DNA of 64,000 nt from an uncultured Flavobacteriaceae bacterium (GCA_937959395.1 CALGLR010000001.1:1-64000), one strand, 5' to 3'. Shown: positions 1 through 8,961, numbered from the stretch's first letter. Numbers and translations are program-made. Notes: generated by a model not told the origin, from the letters alone.

Positions 1-129
1 CATAAAATCAAGAAAAAATATTTACAGTTATATCTCAATGAGTTTGTCTACAAGCTCAATCGAAGATATTTTGGAGAAAGAATATTCGATAGACTAGTAA
101 TAGCTAGTATTACAACTAATGGACATTAA
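1..129 (+). CDS. IS1595-type transposase, C-terminal fragment
   Basis: The open frame enters from the left edge and ends with TAA at 127-129, giving 42 visible residues. The segment YLNEFVYKLNRRYFG followed by IFDRLVIAS matches the C-terminal tail I know from ISXO2/IS1595 DDE transposases. Only the tail is visible, so I cannot tell whether the rest is intact. The AAGCGGATATAC just after the stop (128-139) could be part of the right terminal repeat, but no partner is in view. Identification rests on recall of the family tail. Confidence 0.65.
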   Translation, partial: HKIKKKYLQLYLNEFVYKLNRRYFGERIFDRLVIASITTNGH

Positions 130-220
130 GCGGATATACAAATTTATTATCTTAAGAATTTTAAAAACAAACTTTTAATTATAAATTAAGAGTAAATCCA
201 TAGTGTATAATAAAATCAAA

Positions 221-1444
221 ATGAAAGTTAAAACAAAAATTAAAAATAGGTTGATAGTTTTTTTATTATCAATCATTGTAAGTCAAGTCTATTCTCAAAA
301 CAGGCCAATAGGTAGACCTTCATCAGAATTAAATTGGAAAAAAATAAATAATTTAAGTGATGAGTTTAATAGAAGTGGAGGACAAATAGGCTCAATATGG
401 CAAAAAAAACCTAAACAATCTTCGGTTTGGAAATGGGACAACAGAAATATAAATCATAATGGAAAAGAAGCTTTAATAAAAGCAAAATATTTTAAAAATG
501 GTTTTACGGCTAAATATGATAATAACTGCACAAATAAGAGGGTTTCTGGAACTTTATATTTTCGTTCAGGTTTATTAAAGAGCAAAAATGTTATTAATAT
601 TCAGAATGAAAATGCTGTTTTTGTGGAGGCAAAAATTAAGGGGGTAAAGAGTTTTCCGGGCTATAGCCCAGCATTATGGTTGTTTAGCAACCCTTCTAAC
701 AAAACCCCTAAAGAAGGTGTGCTTTACAATGAGATAGATGTGGTAGAGTTAACTCAAGGGAGGTCAAAAAACGAAACATTTCATAATTTACACGTTAAAC
801 GAATTGTGGGAGGTGAGCCAAAATTTTTCAGACCTATTAATACACCTAGTCTTAAGACAAGAAATAGCGTTTCTAATTCTTCAGAGTTTAATATTTATGG
901 TGCTTACATAGATAATAATATAATTATATGGTACATAAATGGTGTAGAGATTTCAAGGAAAAGAAATACTTATTGGAAACAACAATCTTATAATGTAGCT
1001 CTTTCTTTAGGGATGAGAGATCCTTATGTTAATCAGGTTCAGTGCCCAGATGATAATTCTATAAGAACAAAAGTTCCTGTTAAGCCCACTGTATCAAGCT
1101 TACCAGATCAAGTAATGACAGTAGATTGGGTTCGTACATGGAGAAAAGTAAACAGAAGCGGTAGAATAGAAGCTAGTAAGGGCATGATTGCAAATGAAAT
1201 AGAGAATCTCAATGATTTGGAAATAAAAGTATATCCTAACCCAGTGGAAGATGAATTAAATTTGGATTTAGGAACAAATCAGCCAACAAGTGTGTCTATT
1301 TTAGATCTTAATGGGAGAGTAGTATTTCAAAAAAAGTTTCAAAAAGAGAGTATCATTTTAAAAGATCTAGATCTTAAGGGATTGTTTATTGTGAAAATAA
1401 ATAACGAAAGTAAATCTTACATAAAAAAAGTTTTATTTAAATAA
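221..1444 (+). CDS. Secreted GH16 glycoside hydrolase with T9SS sorting domain
   Basis: Likely hydrolyses a beta-linked, possibly algal, polysaccharide outside the cell. I start at ATG 221 (407 aa) because a signal peptide ending SQVYSQ begins there; an in-frame GTG lies at 203. The GH16 signature EIDVVE is at residues 171-176 (nucleophile E171, acid/base E176). Its extra residue is the beta-bulge form typical of the agarase/porphyranase/carrageenase side of GH16 rather than the lichenase form EIDIE. The C-terminus (about 335-407) begins with YPNP at 338-341 and ends SYIKKVLFK, a type A T9SS sorting domain, so export by PorSS is expected. Exact substrate cannot be read from sequence. It stands alone after an IS fragment, with no SusCD pair nearby. 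Confidence 0.85.
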   Translation: MKVKTKIKNRLIVFLLSIIVSQVYSQNRPIGRPSSELNWKKINNLSDEFNRSGGQIGSIWQKKPKQSSVWKWDNRNINHNGKEALIKAKYFKNGFTAKYDNNCTNKRVSGTLYFRSGLLKSKNVINIQNENAVFVEAKIKGVKSFPGYSPALWLFSNPSNKTPKEGVLYNEIDVVELTQGRSKNETFHNLHVKRIVGGEPKFFRPINTPSLKTRNSVSNSSEFNIYGAYIDNNIIIWYINGVEISRKRNTYWKQQSYNVALSLGMRDPYVNQVQCPDDNSIRTKVPVKPTVSSLPDQVMTVDWVRTWRKVNRSGRIEASKGMIANEIENLNDLEIKVYPNPVEDELNLDLGTNQPTSVSILDLNGRVVFQKKFQKESIILKDLDLKGLFIVKINNESKSYIKKVLFK

Positions 1445-1503
1445 GTATTCAGTCTTTTTGTAAAAAAAATGAATATACTAAAGACTTAATATTCATATCT
1501 ATC

Positions 1504-1553
1504 AAAAACCTCTTTTTTTAGCGTTTAAACTAAAGAAAGAGGTTTTTTTTTTT
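1504..1553 (+). terminator. Intrinsic terminator after the GH16 gene
   Basis: The arms ACCTCTTT and AAAGAGGT flank a loop and are followed by a run of more than ten T. It lies about 60 nt after the GH16 stop on the same strand. Confidence 0.75.
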
Positions 1554-1565
1554 GAAATAAAATGA

Positions 1566-1763
1566 ACCCATAAGCAGTACTTGTTTAAAAAAACAAGTTT
1601 ATACCCTAAGAATCAAGTTGTGATTGAATAGCCAAAAAAAGGAAAGAAAGTGACTCAAAAAGAATATAAAATAATAAAGGAAAAGAAAATGAAAGAAATG
1701 CAATCTCGCTATCTAATCGATTCTGGTAATGAGCGTTCATTCAAAATTAAAATTGGTAGATAA
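1566..1763 (+). pseudogene. Decayed C-terminal remnant of a GLPGLI-family gene
   Basis: This frame reads ...LYPKNQVVIE-stop-PKKGKKVTQKEYK... and ends IKIGR-stop at 1763, with an in-frame TAG at 1629. It resembles the C-terminus of the intact downstream GLPGLI protein, where NPDEKEDIKKPSKGKEVTKE is followed by EY and then KKKMEEMREMY; the remnant has KKMKEMQSRY at the matching place. The DNA also matches over stretches (GGAAA-GAAGTGACT and AAGAAAATG-GAAGAAATG). The N-terminal two thirds and the GLPGLI box are absent. It is best read as the leftover of a tandem duplicate or of a related neighbour. Confidence 0.6.
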
Positions 1764-1860
1764 AATTTAAGAATAATTTAACAGAGAAAGAATTAACGAA
1801 GTGTGTTTATAATAGTCTTATCAATATTAACTGTATTTTTATGTCACTAAACCGTAAACC

Positions 1861-2760
1861 ATGAATTATTTTTCTATTAAATCAACCGTATTAATCCTTG
1901 TTATGATACTAAGCTTAAGTGCTTTTGCTCAAAAAGATTTTCAAGGAAAAGCAATTTACCAATCAAAAACTACTGTAGATTTAGATAATTGGGGAGGCGG
2001 TAAAATGAGTCCAGAGCGAAAGAAGATGATTATGGATCGCATGAAAAATATGTTTGAAAAAACATATGTTTTAACGTTCAATAAAATAGAATCTTCTTAT
2101 AAAGAAGAAGAAAAACTAGATGCTCCTGGAGGCAGAGGTGGTTTTGGGGGAATGATGAGTAGTTTTACAGCGGGTACGCAATATAAAAATATTAAAGATG
2201 GCGAATTTTTGCAGGATCAAGAGTTTTTTGGAAAACAATTTTTAATAAAAGATGACCTTGAAAAACTGGAATGGAAAATAACTGGTGAAATGAAGCAAAT
2301 TGGAAAGTATACATGTATGAAGGCTACTGCTATGAAAAAAGTAGACAAAATGGACTGGGCTAATATGCGTAGAAAAAATAAAGATAAAAACGAAGGGGAG
2401 GAACAAGAAGATAAAAAAGAAAGTGATTCTACAGCTACAGTCTCTAATAATCCAATGGATGAAATTGAAACGCCTGAAGAAGTAGAGGTTGCGGCTTGGT
2501 ACACCATGCAAATTCCTGTTAATAATGGGCCAGGAGAATATTGGGGATTACCAGGATTAATTTTAGAAGTAAGTTCTGGGAAAACGACCATTTTGTGTTC
2601 AAAAATTGTAATGAATCCAGACGAAAAAGAAGACATCAAAAAACCTTCAAAAGGAAAAGAAGTGACTAAAGAAGAATATGCAGATACTGTAAAAAAGAAA
2701 ATGGAAGAAATGCGAGAAATGTACGGTGGACGAAACAGGGGTAGAGGTCCCAGATTCTAA
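1861..2760 (+). CDS. GLPGLI family secreted protein
   Basis: 299 aa with an N-terminal signal peptide ending LSAFAQ. The family-defining GLPGLI motif is at residues 229-234, preceded by PGEYW. The C-terminus is basic and glycine-rich (GGRNRGRGPRF). The function of this Bacteroidota family (TIGR01200) is not established. Its members are commonly encoded beside a carboxypeptidase-regulatory/TonB-receptor-like barrel, as here with the gene 57 nt downstream, which suggests an envelope pair. A charged stretch rich in Lys/Glu lies around residues 160-205. Confidence 0.85.
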   Translation: MNYFSIKSTVLILVMILSLSAFAQKDFQGKAIYQSKTTVDLDNWGGGKMSPERKKMIMDRMKNMFEKTYVLTFNKIESSYKEEEKLDAPGGRGGFGGMMSSFTAGTQYKNIKDGEFLQDQEFFGKQFLIKDDLEKLEWKITGEMKQIGKYTCMKATAMKKVDKMDWANMRRKNKDKNEGEEQEDKKESDSTATVSNNPMDEIETPEEVEVAAWYTMQIPVNNGPGEYWGLPGLILEVSSGKTTILCSKIVMNPDEKEDIKKPSKGKEVTKEEYADTVKKKMEEMREMYGGRNRGRGPRF

Positions 2761-2796
2761 TTGAAATATCCTAAAAAATAACAATAAACAAGTTTG

Positions 2797-2808
2797 CCGC
2801 TTTCGCGG
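2797..2808 (+). repeat. Short GC-rich hairpin just before a start codon
   Basis: CCGC-TTTC-GCGG, ending 9 nt before ATG 2818. It has the same design as hairpins before argG, the proC micro-ORF and metF. Confidence 0.5.
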
Positions 2809-2817
2809 AAAATAAAT

Positions 2818-5529
2818 ATGAAAAAAATAATTGTATTGCTGCTTTTAGTGGCAAGTGTCTCTTCTTATGCCCAAATTAAGCTAGAAGGAGTTGTTAAGGA
2901 TAGTATCGGGGCGCCTCTAGAACTGACAAATGTAGTAGCAATTAATCAAGAAACAAAAGCTTTAGATTCTTATGGGATTACCAATGATAAGGGATATTAT
3001 AAACTGTCTCTTAATAAGAATGCATCCTATAAATTGCAAGTAAGCTATATAGGTATGGTCACAGCTGAAGAAGTTGTTGCAACTAAAGAACAGAACATTA
3101 CTAAAGATTTTATTTTAAAAAACGATAATGCTTTAGATGAGGTAGAGATTACCTATGAAATGCCAGTAACAATAAAAGGTGATACTATCGTTTATAATGC
3201 CGACTCCTTTAAAACTGGAACAGAAAGAAAGTTAGAAGATGTTTTGAAAAATTTGCCAGGTGTAGACGTGAATGAAGATGGGGAAATTGAGGTTGAAGGA
3301 AAAAAAGTTTCTAAGATAATGGTTGAAGGGAAAGATTTTTTTGACGGCGATTCTAAATTAGCGACTAAAAATATTCCTGCAAATGCTGTAGATAAGGTAC
3401 AAGTATTAAAAAATCATTCTAATGTAGGTCAGTTAAGTGGTGTTACAAATAATCAAGACAATATTGCAATTAATATTAAATTAAAAGAGGGTAAAAAGAA
3501 TTTTTGGTTTGGAACTGTTACTGCTGGAAGTGCTGCTTATTCTACTAATGAACTCTATCTTGTACAGCCTAAATTATTTTATTATAGTCCAGAATATAGT
3601 GTTAATGTAATAGGTGATATAAATAATATTGGTGAGTCTGCTTTTACACGTCGTGATTATTTCAATTTTTCAGGAGGCTTTAATAATCCTAGTCAAAAAA
3701 GTGGAACAAATATTAATTTAGGAAGCAATGGACTTGGTTTTTTAAATCTTCAGAATAATAGAGCAAAAGATATAAATACAAAGTTTGGAGCAGCAAATTT
3801 TAGTTATTCACCTAAGAAAACTTTAGATATAGGAGGGTTTGCAATTTTTACAAATAGTAGAGTAGAATTGCAAGAAAACAACTCTGTGGTATATACAGAT
3901 GAAGATTTAAATATTCCAAATGAGAACACTCAAAGTAATACAAGACAGAGTAGTGATTTAGGGATGCTAAAACTTAAAACGAAATACAAGCCAAACGTTA
4001 ATAATCAATTAGATTATGCGATAATTGGTAAGTTATCTAAAGAAACTCAGGATCAGAATGTGTTTTCTTCAGTAATTGGAACAATAGGTGAAAAGGAAGA
4101 AACCAAACCATATAGTATAAATCAAGATTTTGATTACTATTACACACTTAATGAAAATAATATTTTTGCAATTGAAGCTCAGCATTTATTGCAAGATGAG
4201 GATCCGTTTTATAATGCTGTTTTGGAAGATAAAGTTAATTATTTAGGTACAGCAACGGCTTTAGGCTTAGATAATGGTCAGGTTAATTATGATATCGCTC
4301 AAGAGAAAAGAGTAAAGAGTAATCAATTAGATGCGAAAATCGATTATTGGAATATTCTTAACAAAAAAAGTGATATTAATTTTACTTTAGGAAGTATATA
4401 TAGTAAGCAAAATTTCGATACAGAAATCTTTCAGAACTTAGATAATGGTTCACGTTTTATCCCTTCTCCAAATATAAATGATGGTTTAGATGAAAATAGT
4501 ACAGATTATAGATTTAGTGATTTGTACTTGGGATTGCATTACCGTTTAAAAGCTGGGATTTTTACTTTTACACCAGGATTTTCTGCACATGCCTATGCTA
4601 CAAAAAACAGGCAGTTTAATAGTGATTATAAAGATGATTTTTTTAGATTACTACCCGATTTTAATGTGGGTTTACAATTAAAGAAAAGTGAACAAATAGT
4701 ACTTAATTATAGAATGCTTACTCAATTTACCGATGTCACACAATTAGCAAAAGGATTGGTCTTAAATAATTATAATTCGTTGTTTTCTGGAAGCCCTGAA
4801 TTAGAAAGTGCTTTATCGCATAATATAAACTTGTCTTATTTTAGTTTTAATATGTTTAACTATACGAATGTTTTTGGAAACTTATCGTATACTAAGAATA
4901 CAGATCAAATTAGAAGTTCTTCGGGATTTCAGCCAGGAAGTGTTATAAGAATTAGCACTCCTTTTAATTCTAATTTTGCCGATGAGAATATTAATGCAAA
5001 CGGACGCTTTCAAAGAACCTTTGGGAAGTTAAGAGCAACATTAAATGGTAGTTTTAATTATTCTAAATTTAATCAGATAATCAATAATAATCGATCTACA
5101 AATGAGAATTATTCACAAACCTATGGAACACAATTAAGAACCAATTTTAAAAAGGCACCTAATGTAGAGTTAGGATATCGTTATACTATCCAGAATAATG
5201 ATCAAGGTGCTACACGATCTAAGTTTTTTACACATGCACCGTCTGTAGATTTTGATGCTTTAATTTTGGATGCCTTTACGTTTAAAACAGATTATACATT
5301 TAATGATTTTAGAAATGAAGAAGAATCTATTAATAGTTATGAATTCTGGAATGCGGCTTTAGCTTATAGAAAAAGTAAAGACAGTAAATTCGAGTACGAG
5401 CTAAAGGCGACTAATTTACTAGGTACGAAATCTCAGAATAATACAAGTACTGGAGTGTTTTCTGTTAGTGCGAGAGAGTACTTTATACAACCACGTTTTG
5501 TAACGTTTAGGATAATATATAGTTTATAA
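2818..5529 (+). CDS. TonB-receptor-like outer-membrane beta-barrel with CarboxypepD-reg domain
   Basis: I start at ATG 2818 (903 aa), which gives a clean signal peptide ending SVSSYAQ; the longer TTG start at 2794 would run through an intergenic hairpin. Roughly residues 19-105 form a carboxypeptidase-regulatory-like beta-sandwich (KLEGVVKDSIGAPLELTNV). A plug-like region follows with DVLKNLPGVDVNEDGEIEVE and NIAINIKLKEG, then a long barrel rich in alternating aromatic strands, ending in the aromatic-rich FVTFRIIYSL. I see no clear TonB box. The conserved gene pair with the GLPGLI protein suggests joint envelope function. Substrate unknown. Confidence 0.8.
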   Translation: MKKIIVLLLLVASVSSYAQIKLEGVVKDSIGAPLELTNVVAINQETKALDSYGITNDKGYYKLSLNKNASYKLQVSYIGMVTAEEVVATKEQNITKDFILKNDNALDEVEITYEMPVTIKGDTIVYNADSFKTGTERKLEDVLKNLPGVDVNEDGEIEVEGKKVSKIMVEGKDFFDGDSKLATKNIPANAVDKVQVLKNHSNVGQLSGVTNNQDNIAINIKLKEGKKNFWFGTVTAGSAAYSTNELYLVQPKLFYYSPEYSVNVIGDINNIGESAFTRRDYFNFSGGFNNPSQKSGTNINLGSNGLGFLNLQNNRAKDINTKFGAANFSYSPKKTLDIGGFAIFTNSRVELQENNSVVYTDEDLNIPNENTQSNTRQSSDLGMLKLKTKYKPNVNNQLDYAIIGKLSKETQDQNVFSSVIGTIGEKEETKPYSINQDFDYYYTLNENNIFAIEAQHLLQDEDPFYNAVLEDKVNYLGTATALGLDNGQVNYDIAQEKRVKSNQLDAKIDYWNILNKKSDINFTLGSIYSKQNFDTEIFQNLDNGSRFIPSPNINDGLDENSTDYRFSDLYLGLHYRLKAGIFTFTPGFSAHAYATKNRQFNSDYKDDFFRLLPDFNVGLQLKKSEQIVLNYRMLTQFTDVTQLAKGLVLNNYNSLFSGSPELESALSHNINLSYFSFNMFNYTNVFGNLSYTKNTDQIRSSSGFQPGSVIRISTPFNSNFADENINANGRFQRTFGKLRATLNGSFNYSKFNQIINNNRSTNENYSQTYGTQLRTNFKKAPNVELGYRYTIQNNDQGATRSKFFTHAPSVDFDALILDAFTFKTDYTFNDFRNEEESINSYEFWNAALAYRKSKDSKFEYELKATNLLGTKSQNNTSTGVFSVSAREYFIQPRFVTFRIIYSL

Positions 5530-5604
5530 AAAAAAAACACTAAAAAAAGACCTTATTTAAATAATTAGTTTTCACCCTAGATTCATTAATTTAGGGGGCA
5601 ATAG

Positions 5605-5636
5605 TTTGCATACAGTCTCACCGATTTTTACCTTTA
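5605..5636 (+). promoter_or_regulatory. Candidate Bacteroidota promoter for the RiPP precursor
   Basis: TTTG at 5605-5608 and TACCTTTA at 5629-5636 (one mismatch to TAnnTTTG), 20 nt apart. They lie about 95 nt before the precursor ATG. The leader between them has a small hairpin-prone segment that I cannot assign. Confidence 0.35.
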
Positions 5637-5731
5637 AAAAGGACTAAGCGAAAAAAGGAATATGATTTTTCGTAGCCTTAAGGGTAAACCGAAAACCTTA
5701 TAATAGAGTAGGTGCTATATAATTTATAATT

Positions 5732-5905
5732 ATGAAAACTAAAAGTGTTAAAAAATTACAGTTGTCTAAAAAAGCCATAGCCAATTTTAATGAAGAAGTA
5801 TCATCTAAAGTTAAAGGTGGAGGTCCATCTCTTTTTTGTGGAGTTCCTCATTCGCTTCTTTGTCCTTCTCACTCAATATGTCCACCTGGTCAACATTGTT
5901 ATTAA
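5732..5905 (+). CDS. Orphan RiPP precursor peptide (lanthipeptide-like, GG leader)
   Basis: 57 aa. The N-terminus MKTKSVKKLQLSKKAIANF has the LxLxKxxI leader pattern of Bacteroidota natural-product precursors that include class I lanthipeptide leaders. The leader ends at GGG (residues 29-31). The remaining 26-residue core holds four Cys (36, 44, 50, 56), four Ser (33, 41, 46, 48) and many Pro/Gly, which fits thioether or disulfide crosslinking. A strong terminator follows within 40 nt, so it is its own transcript. No dehydratase, cyclase, radical SAM enzyme, peptidase or exporter is encoded in this window, so modification would depend on genes elsewhere. Leader assignment is by family recall; the modification class is inference. 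Confidence 0.7.
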   Translation: MKTKSVKKLQLSKKAIANFNEEVSSKVKGGGPSLFCGVPHSLLCPSHSICPPGQHCY

Positions 5906-5941
5906 AAAAGTAAATTCTGCTTTTAGAGTTGTGCTAAAAAT

Positions 5942-5975
5942 AAAAAGCCTCAAAATTTAAATTTTGAGGCTTTTT
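5942..5975 (+). terminator. Terminator of the RiPP precursor gene
   Basis: Long near-perfect stem AAAAAGCCTCAAAATT / AATTTTGAGGCTTTTT with terminal T run. The symmetric A/T runs mean it could also work for transcripts from the metK side. Confidence 0.8.
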
Positions 5976-5985
5976 AATGATTTTT

Positions 5986-6147
5986 ATACCATTTCTAAAT
6001 AGAATTTACTGTAAAAGAAATTGATGATTTTATACTTTATATGAAATACAAAAATAAAGCATAGCCTTAGTTACGATTTCTTTTTTTGTTAAAATAGAAA
6101 GGGGAAAAGGGCAATTTATTACGATAAATTCTATTAAGAAATGGTAT
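5986..6147 (+). repeat. Terminal-inverted-repeat element, copy A
   Basis: 162 bp bounded by ATACCATTTCT and AGAAATGGTAT, with extended arms (AATAGAATTTACTG against the reverse complement of the right end). The interior holds the conserved AAAATAAAGCATAGCC. Related copies are at 16769, 21871 and 47776, all in the same orientation. It ends at the metK stop codon. It contains no ORF, so it is MITE-like or a structured RNA element. Confidence 0.8.
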
Positions 6148-7400
6148 TATAAACCAAATTCAGATTTTACTTTATCCACATAATCTAGTTTTTCCCAAGT
6201 AAATAATTCAACATTAAGCGTTTTGTCTTCGCCATTTGGCCTAGAAAATGTTTTAGAAACGGTCTCTGCTTTTCTTCCCATATGGCCATATGCAGCAGTT
6301 TCGCTATACATGGGTTGTCTTAATTTTAAACGTTCTTCAATAGATGCTGGTCTCATGTCGAAGACATTCGAGATTTTTTCAGCAATTTCACCATCTGTTA
6401 AATTAAATGGACAAGTCCCATATGTGTCTACAAATATTCCCATTGGTTCTACAACTCCTATTGCGTAAGAAACTTGAACTAAAATTTCATCACAAAGGCC
6501 AGCTGCAACTAGATTTTTTGCAATGTGTCGTGTTGCGTAGGCAGCACTTCTATCTACTTTACTAGGGTCTTTACCTGAAAAAGCACCACCGCCATGGGCT
6601 CCTTTTCCTCCGTAAGTATCAACAATTATTTTACGTCCAGTTAAGCCGGTATCACCATGCGGGCCTCCAATAACAAATTTGCCTGTAGGATTAATATGAT
6701 ATTTAATATCATTATTAAATAATGATTTTAAGTTATCTGGTAATTTAGCAACAACTCTAGGTATTAATATATCTACAATGTCTTTTCTAATTTTAGCAAG
6801 CATGTCATCGTCATTGTCAAAATCATCATGCTGTGTAGATACAACAATGGCGTCAATTCGTTGTGGCGAATTGTCGTCGCTATACTCAATAGTTACTTGA
6901 CTTTTTGAGTCTGGTCTTAGATACGTGATTTCTTTGTTCTCTCTTCTTAACTCAGCTAATTCTATTAAGATTTTGTGAGATAAATCTAGAGCCAAAGGCA
7001 TGTAGTTTTCTGTTTCACGAGTCGCGTATCCAAACATCATTCCTTGATCGCCAGCGCCTTGTTGTTCTTTGCTATCACGATCTACACCACGATTAATATC
7101 TTCACTTTGCTCATGTATAGCAGAAAATACACCGCAAGAATTACCATCAAACATGTATTCGCTTTTTGTATAGCCAATCTTATTAATAGTATCTCTAGCA
7201 ATTTTTTGTACGTCTAAATACGTTTTAGATTTTACTTCTCCAGCGAGAATGACTTGTCCTGTTGTTACAAGAGTTTCACAAGCGACCTTAGATTGTGGGT
7301 CGAATGCTAAAAAGTTATCAATTAATGCATCACTAATTTGATCTGCTACTTTATCTGGATGTCCTTCAGATACACTTTCCGAAGTAAATAAATATGCCAT
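6147..7400 (-). CDS. metK: S-adenosylmethionine synthase
   Basis: 417 aa, full length. Makes SAM from methionine and ATP in the cytoplasm. Visible family motifs are [16 protein letters not shown] near the N-terminus, [12 protein letters not shown] in the ATP-binding region and [13 protein letters not shown] in the centre, followed by the glycine-rich [20 protein letters not shown]. The gene is monocistronic on the minus strand, convergent with the RiPP gene. A ~140 nt leader precedes it. Its product is the ligand of the two SAM riboswitches elsewhere in the window. Confidence 0.97.
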   Translation of the reverse strand: MAYLFTSESVSEGHPDKVADQISDALIDNFLAFDPQSKVACETLVTTGQVILAGEVKSKTYLDVQKIARDTINKIGYTKSEYMFDGNSCGVFSAIHEQSEDINRGVDRDSKEQQGAGDQGMMFGYATRETENYMPLALDLSHKILIELAELRRENKEITYLRPDSKSQVTIEYSDDNSPQRIDAIVVSTQHDDFDNDDDMLAKIRKDIVDILIPRVVAKLPDNLKSLFNNDIKYHINPTGKFVIGGPHGDTGLTGRKIIVDTYGGKGAHGGGAFSGKDPSKVDRSAAYATRHIAKNLVAAGLCDEILVQVSYAIGVVEPMGIFVDTYGTCPFNLTDGEIAEKISNVFDMRPASIEERLKLRQPMYSETAAYGHMGRKAETVSKTFSRPNGEDKTLNVELFTWEKLDYVDKVKSEFGL

Positions 7401-7541
7401 ATTTTGTTTTAATAAGTTACTTGAGATTTGACGATATAATTCAAGGAAGTTTACACGACCTTTTGATATTTTTTATACAGAAATTAATTTAGTGTATAAA
7501 GGTGGCGATCTGTCAAATATTTTCTCTTTTATAATTGGATT

Positions 7542-7549
7542 CAAAAGTA
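7542..7549 (-). promoter_or_regulatory. Candidate -7 box for metK
   Basis: On the minus strand this reads TACTTTTG, a full match to TAnnTTTG. I see no good TTTG at the usual -33 spacing, so the call is weak. If it is real, the metK 5' UTR is about 135 nt. Confidence 0.3.
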
Positions 7550-7610
7550 CAAAAATAAAGTAATTTCTATGGTGGCTAAGGGTAAAATTGTTTTGATTTA
7601 ATTGAAAATA

Positions 7611-7646
7611 AAAAAGCCTTGAAACGTAACTAATTTCAAGGCTTTA
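7611..7646 (-). terminator. Terminator of the porin-glnK-amt operon
   Basis: Arms AAAGCCTTGAAA and TTTCAAGGCTTT around a 9 nt loop. On the minus strand the 3' arm runs into a T tract. It lies 22 nt beyond the amt stop. Confidence 0.75.
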
Positions 7647-7667
7647 AAGTTGTTATTTAGATTGCTA

Positions 7668-8936
7668 TTAATGTTCGTTTAGTCTAAAATCTGGATAAGC
7701 AGACATGCCATGTTCATGGTTGTCAAGACCTTCTATTTCTTCTTCCTTAGAAACACGAATTCCTATTGTTTTCTTTAGTACGAAAATTATAATAAACGAA
7801 GTTGCTATACAGAAAGCGGCATAGGCAGCAACGCCAGTTAATTGATATAAAAACTGATCAACACTTTTCATTGCTCCAAAGATTCCAACAGCTAAAGTTC
7901 CCCAAATACCGCAAATTAAGTGAACAGCAATAGCACCAACTGGATCGTCTAAACGTAATTTATCAATTAAAGCGACACCTCCAACTATAATCATTCCAGC
8001 TATAGACCCTATTAATATGGCATCTGTTGGAGACATTTGATCTGCTCCAGCAGTAATGCCAACGAGTCCACCTAAAATACCATTAAGAAACATGGTTAAG
8101 TCATAGTTTTTGTATAAAAGTGTAGATACCAAGAAAGCAGCTACACCTCCTGCTGCTGCTGCTAAAGAAGTGGTTACGAGTGTAAGAGAGGTTAAGCTTG
8201 GATCTGCAGATAATACTGAGCCCCCATTAAAGCCAAACCAGCCTAGCCAAAGAATTAAAACTCCAGCTGTAGCTAAAGGAATATTATGACCTAAAATGAC
8301 ACACACCTTACCTTCATTAAATTTACCTATTCTTGATCCTAATAGCCATACTGCAACTAAAGCAGCCCAGCCACCAACAGAATGTACTAATGTTGAACCT
8401 GCAAAGTCGTAAAAACCAGCTTCTTTAATTAATTCTCCAGCCGCATTAACTTCATTGCCTAAAGTGTGTAAAAAACCACCTCCCCATTTCCATGATCCTG
8501 CTATTGGATAAACGATACCTACATAAATGATTACAAAAATCATAAAAGGACCTAGTTTTATGCGTTCGGCTACTGCTCCAGAAACAATAGTAGCTGCAGT
8601 AGCTGCAAACATGCCTTGAAACAAAAAGTCTGTCCAATACGTATAGCCTTCGTTATATGTCAAATCTAAAACACCTTCACTAGTTAGTGGTGCTTCTAAT
8701 CCAAATCCTGCAAATCCTAAAAAGCCATTAAAATCTCCTGGATACATTAAATTAAAACCAATTAAGCAGTATAATAACAGCCCAATGCAAATTATAAATA
8801 TGTTTTTAAATAAAATGTTTATCGTGTTTTTTTGTCTAGTTAATCCTATTTCTAAAAGCGAGAAGCCTAAGTGCATAAAGAAAACAAGAGCTGTACAGAT
8901 CATCATCCATACATTATTTGTAGTTAGTAATTCCAT
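7668..8936 (-). CDS. amt: Ammonium transporter
   Basis: 422 aa, about eleven hydrophobic segments, inner-membrane Amt/MEP/Rh channel for NH4+/NH3. The two pore histidines of the family are visible in STLVHSVGGWAALV and AIAVHLICGIWG. Further family segments are DFLFQGMFAATAATIVSGAVAERIK (periplasmic gate region) and FNGGSVLS. It is the last gene of a minus-strand operon whose middle gene is the P-II protein expected to plug its cytoplasmic exit. A charged C-terminal tail of about 25 residues follows the last helix. Confidence 0.96.
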   Translation of the reverse strand: MELLTTNNVWMMICTALVFFMHLGFSLLEIGLTRQKNTINILFKNIFIICIGLLLYCLIGFNLMYPGDFNGFLGFAGFGLEAPLTSEGVLDLTYNEGYTYWTDFLFQGMFAATAATIVSGAVAERIKLGPFMIFVIIYVGIVYPIAGSWKWGGGFLHTLGNEVNAAGELIKEAGFYDFAGSTLVHSVGGWAALVAVWLLGSRIGKFNEGKVCVILGHNIPLATAGVLILWLGWFGFNGGSVLSADPSLTSLTLVTTSLAAAAGGVAAFLVSTLLYKNYDLTMFLNGILGGLVGITAGADQMSPTDAILIGSIAGMIIVGGVALIDKLRLDDPVGAIAVHLICGIWGTLAVGIFGAMKSVDQFLYQLTGVAAYAAFCIATSFIIIFVLKKTIGIRVSKEEEIEGLDNHEHGMSAYPDFRLNEH

Positions 8937-8961
8937 AATATTTTAGTGTCTTTAATCTTTT

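Noticed and set aside
203-220. GTG start for the GH16 gene
   Set aside because: ATG at 221 gives a normal signal peptide; the six extra residues add nothing recognisable.
2217-2639. Minus-strand open frames within the GLPGLI gene
   Set aside because: They lie wholly inside a convincing secreted-protein gene and have no start context or family likeness.
2794-2817. TTG start for the barrel protein
   Set aside because: It would read through the intergenic hairpin; the ATG at 2818 begins directly with a signal peptide.
7401-7541. SAM-I or SAM-II riboswitch before metK
   Set aside because: The SAM-I core blocks are absent and I could not fit the SAM-II pseudoknot; only a generic hairpin is seen.
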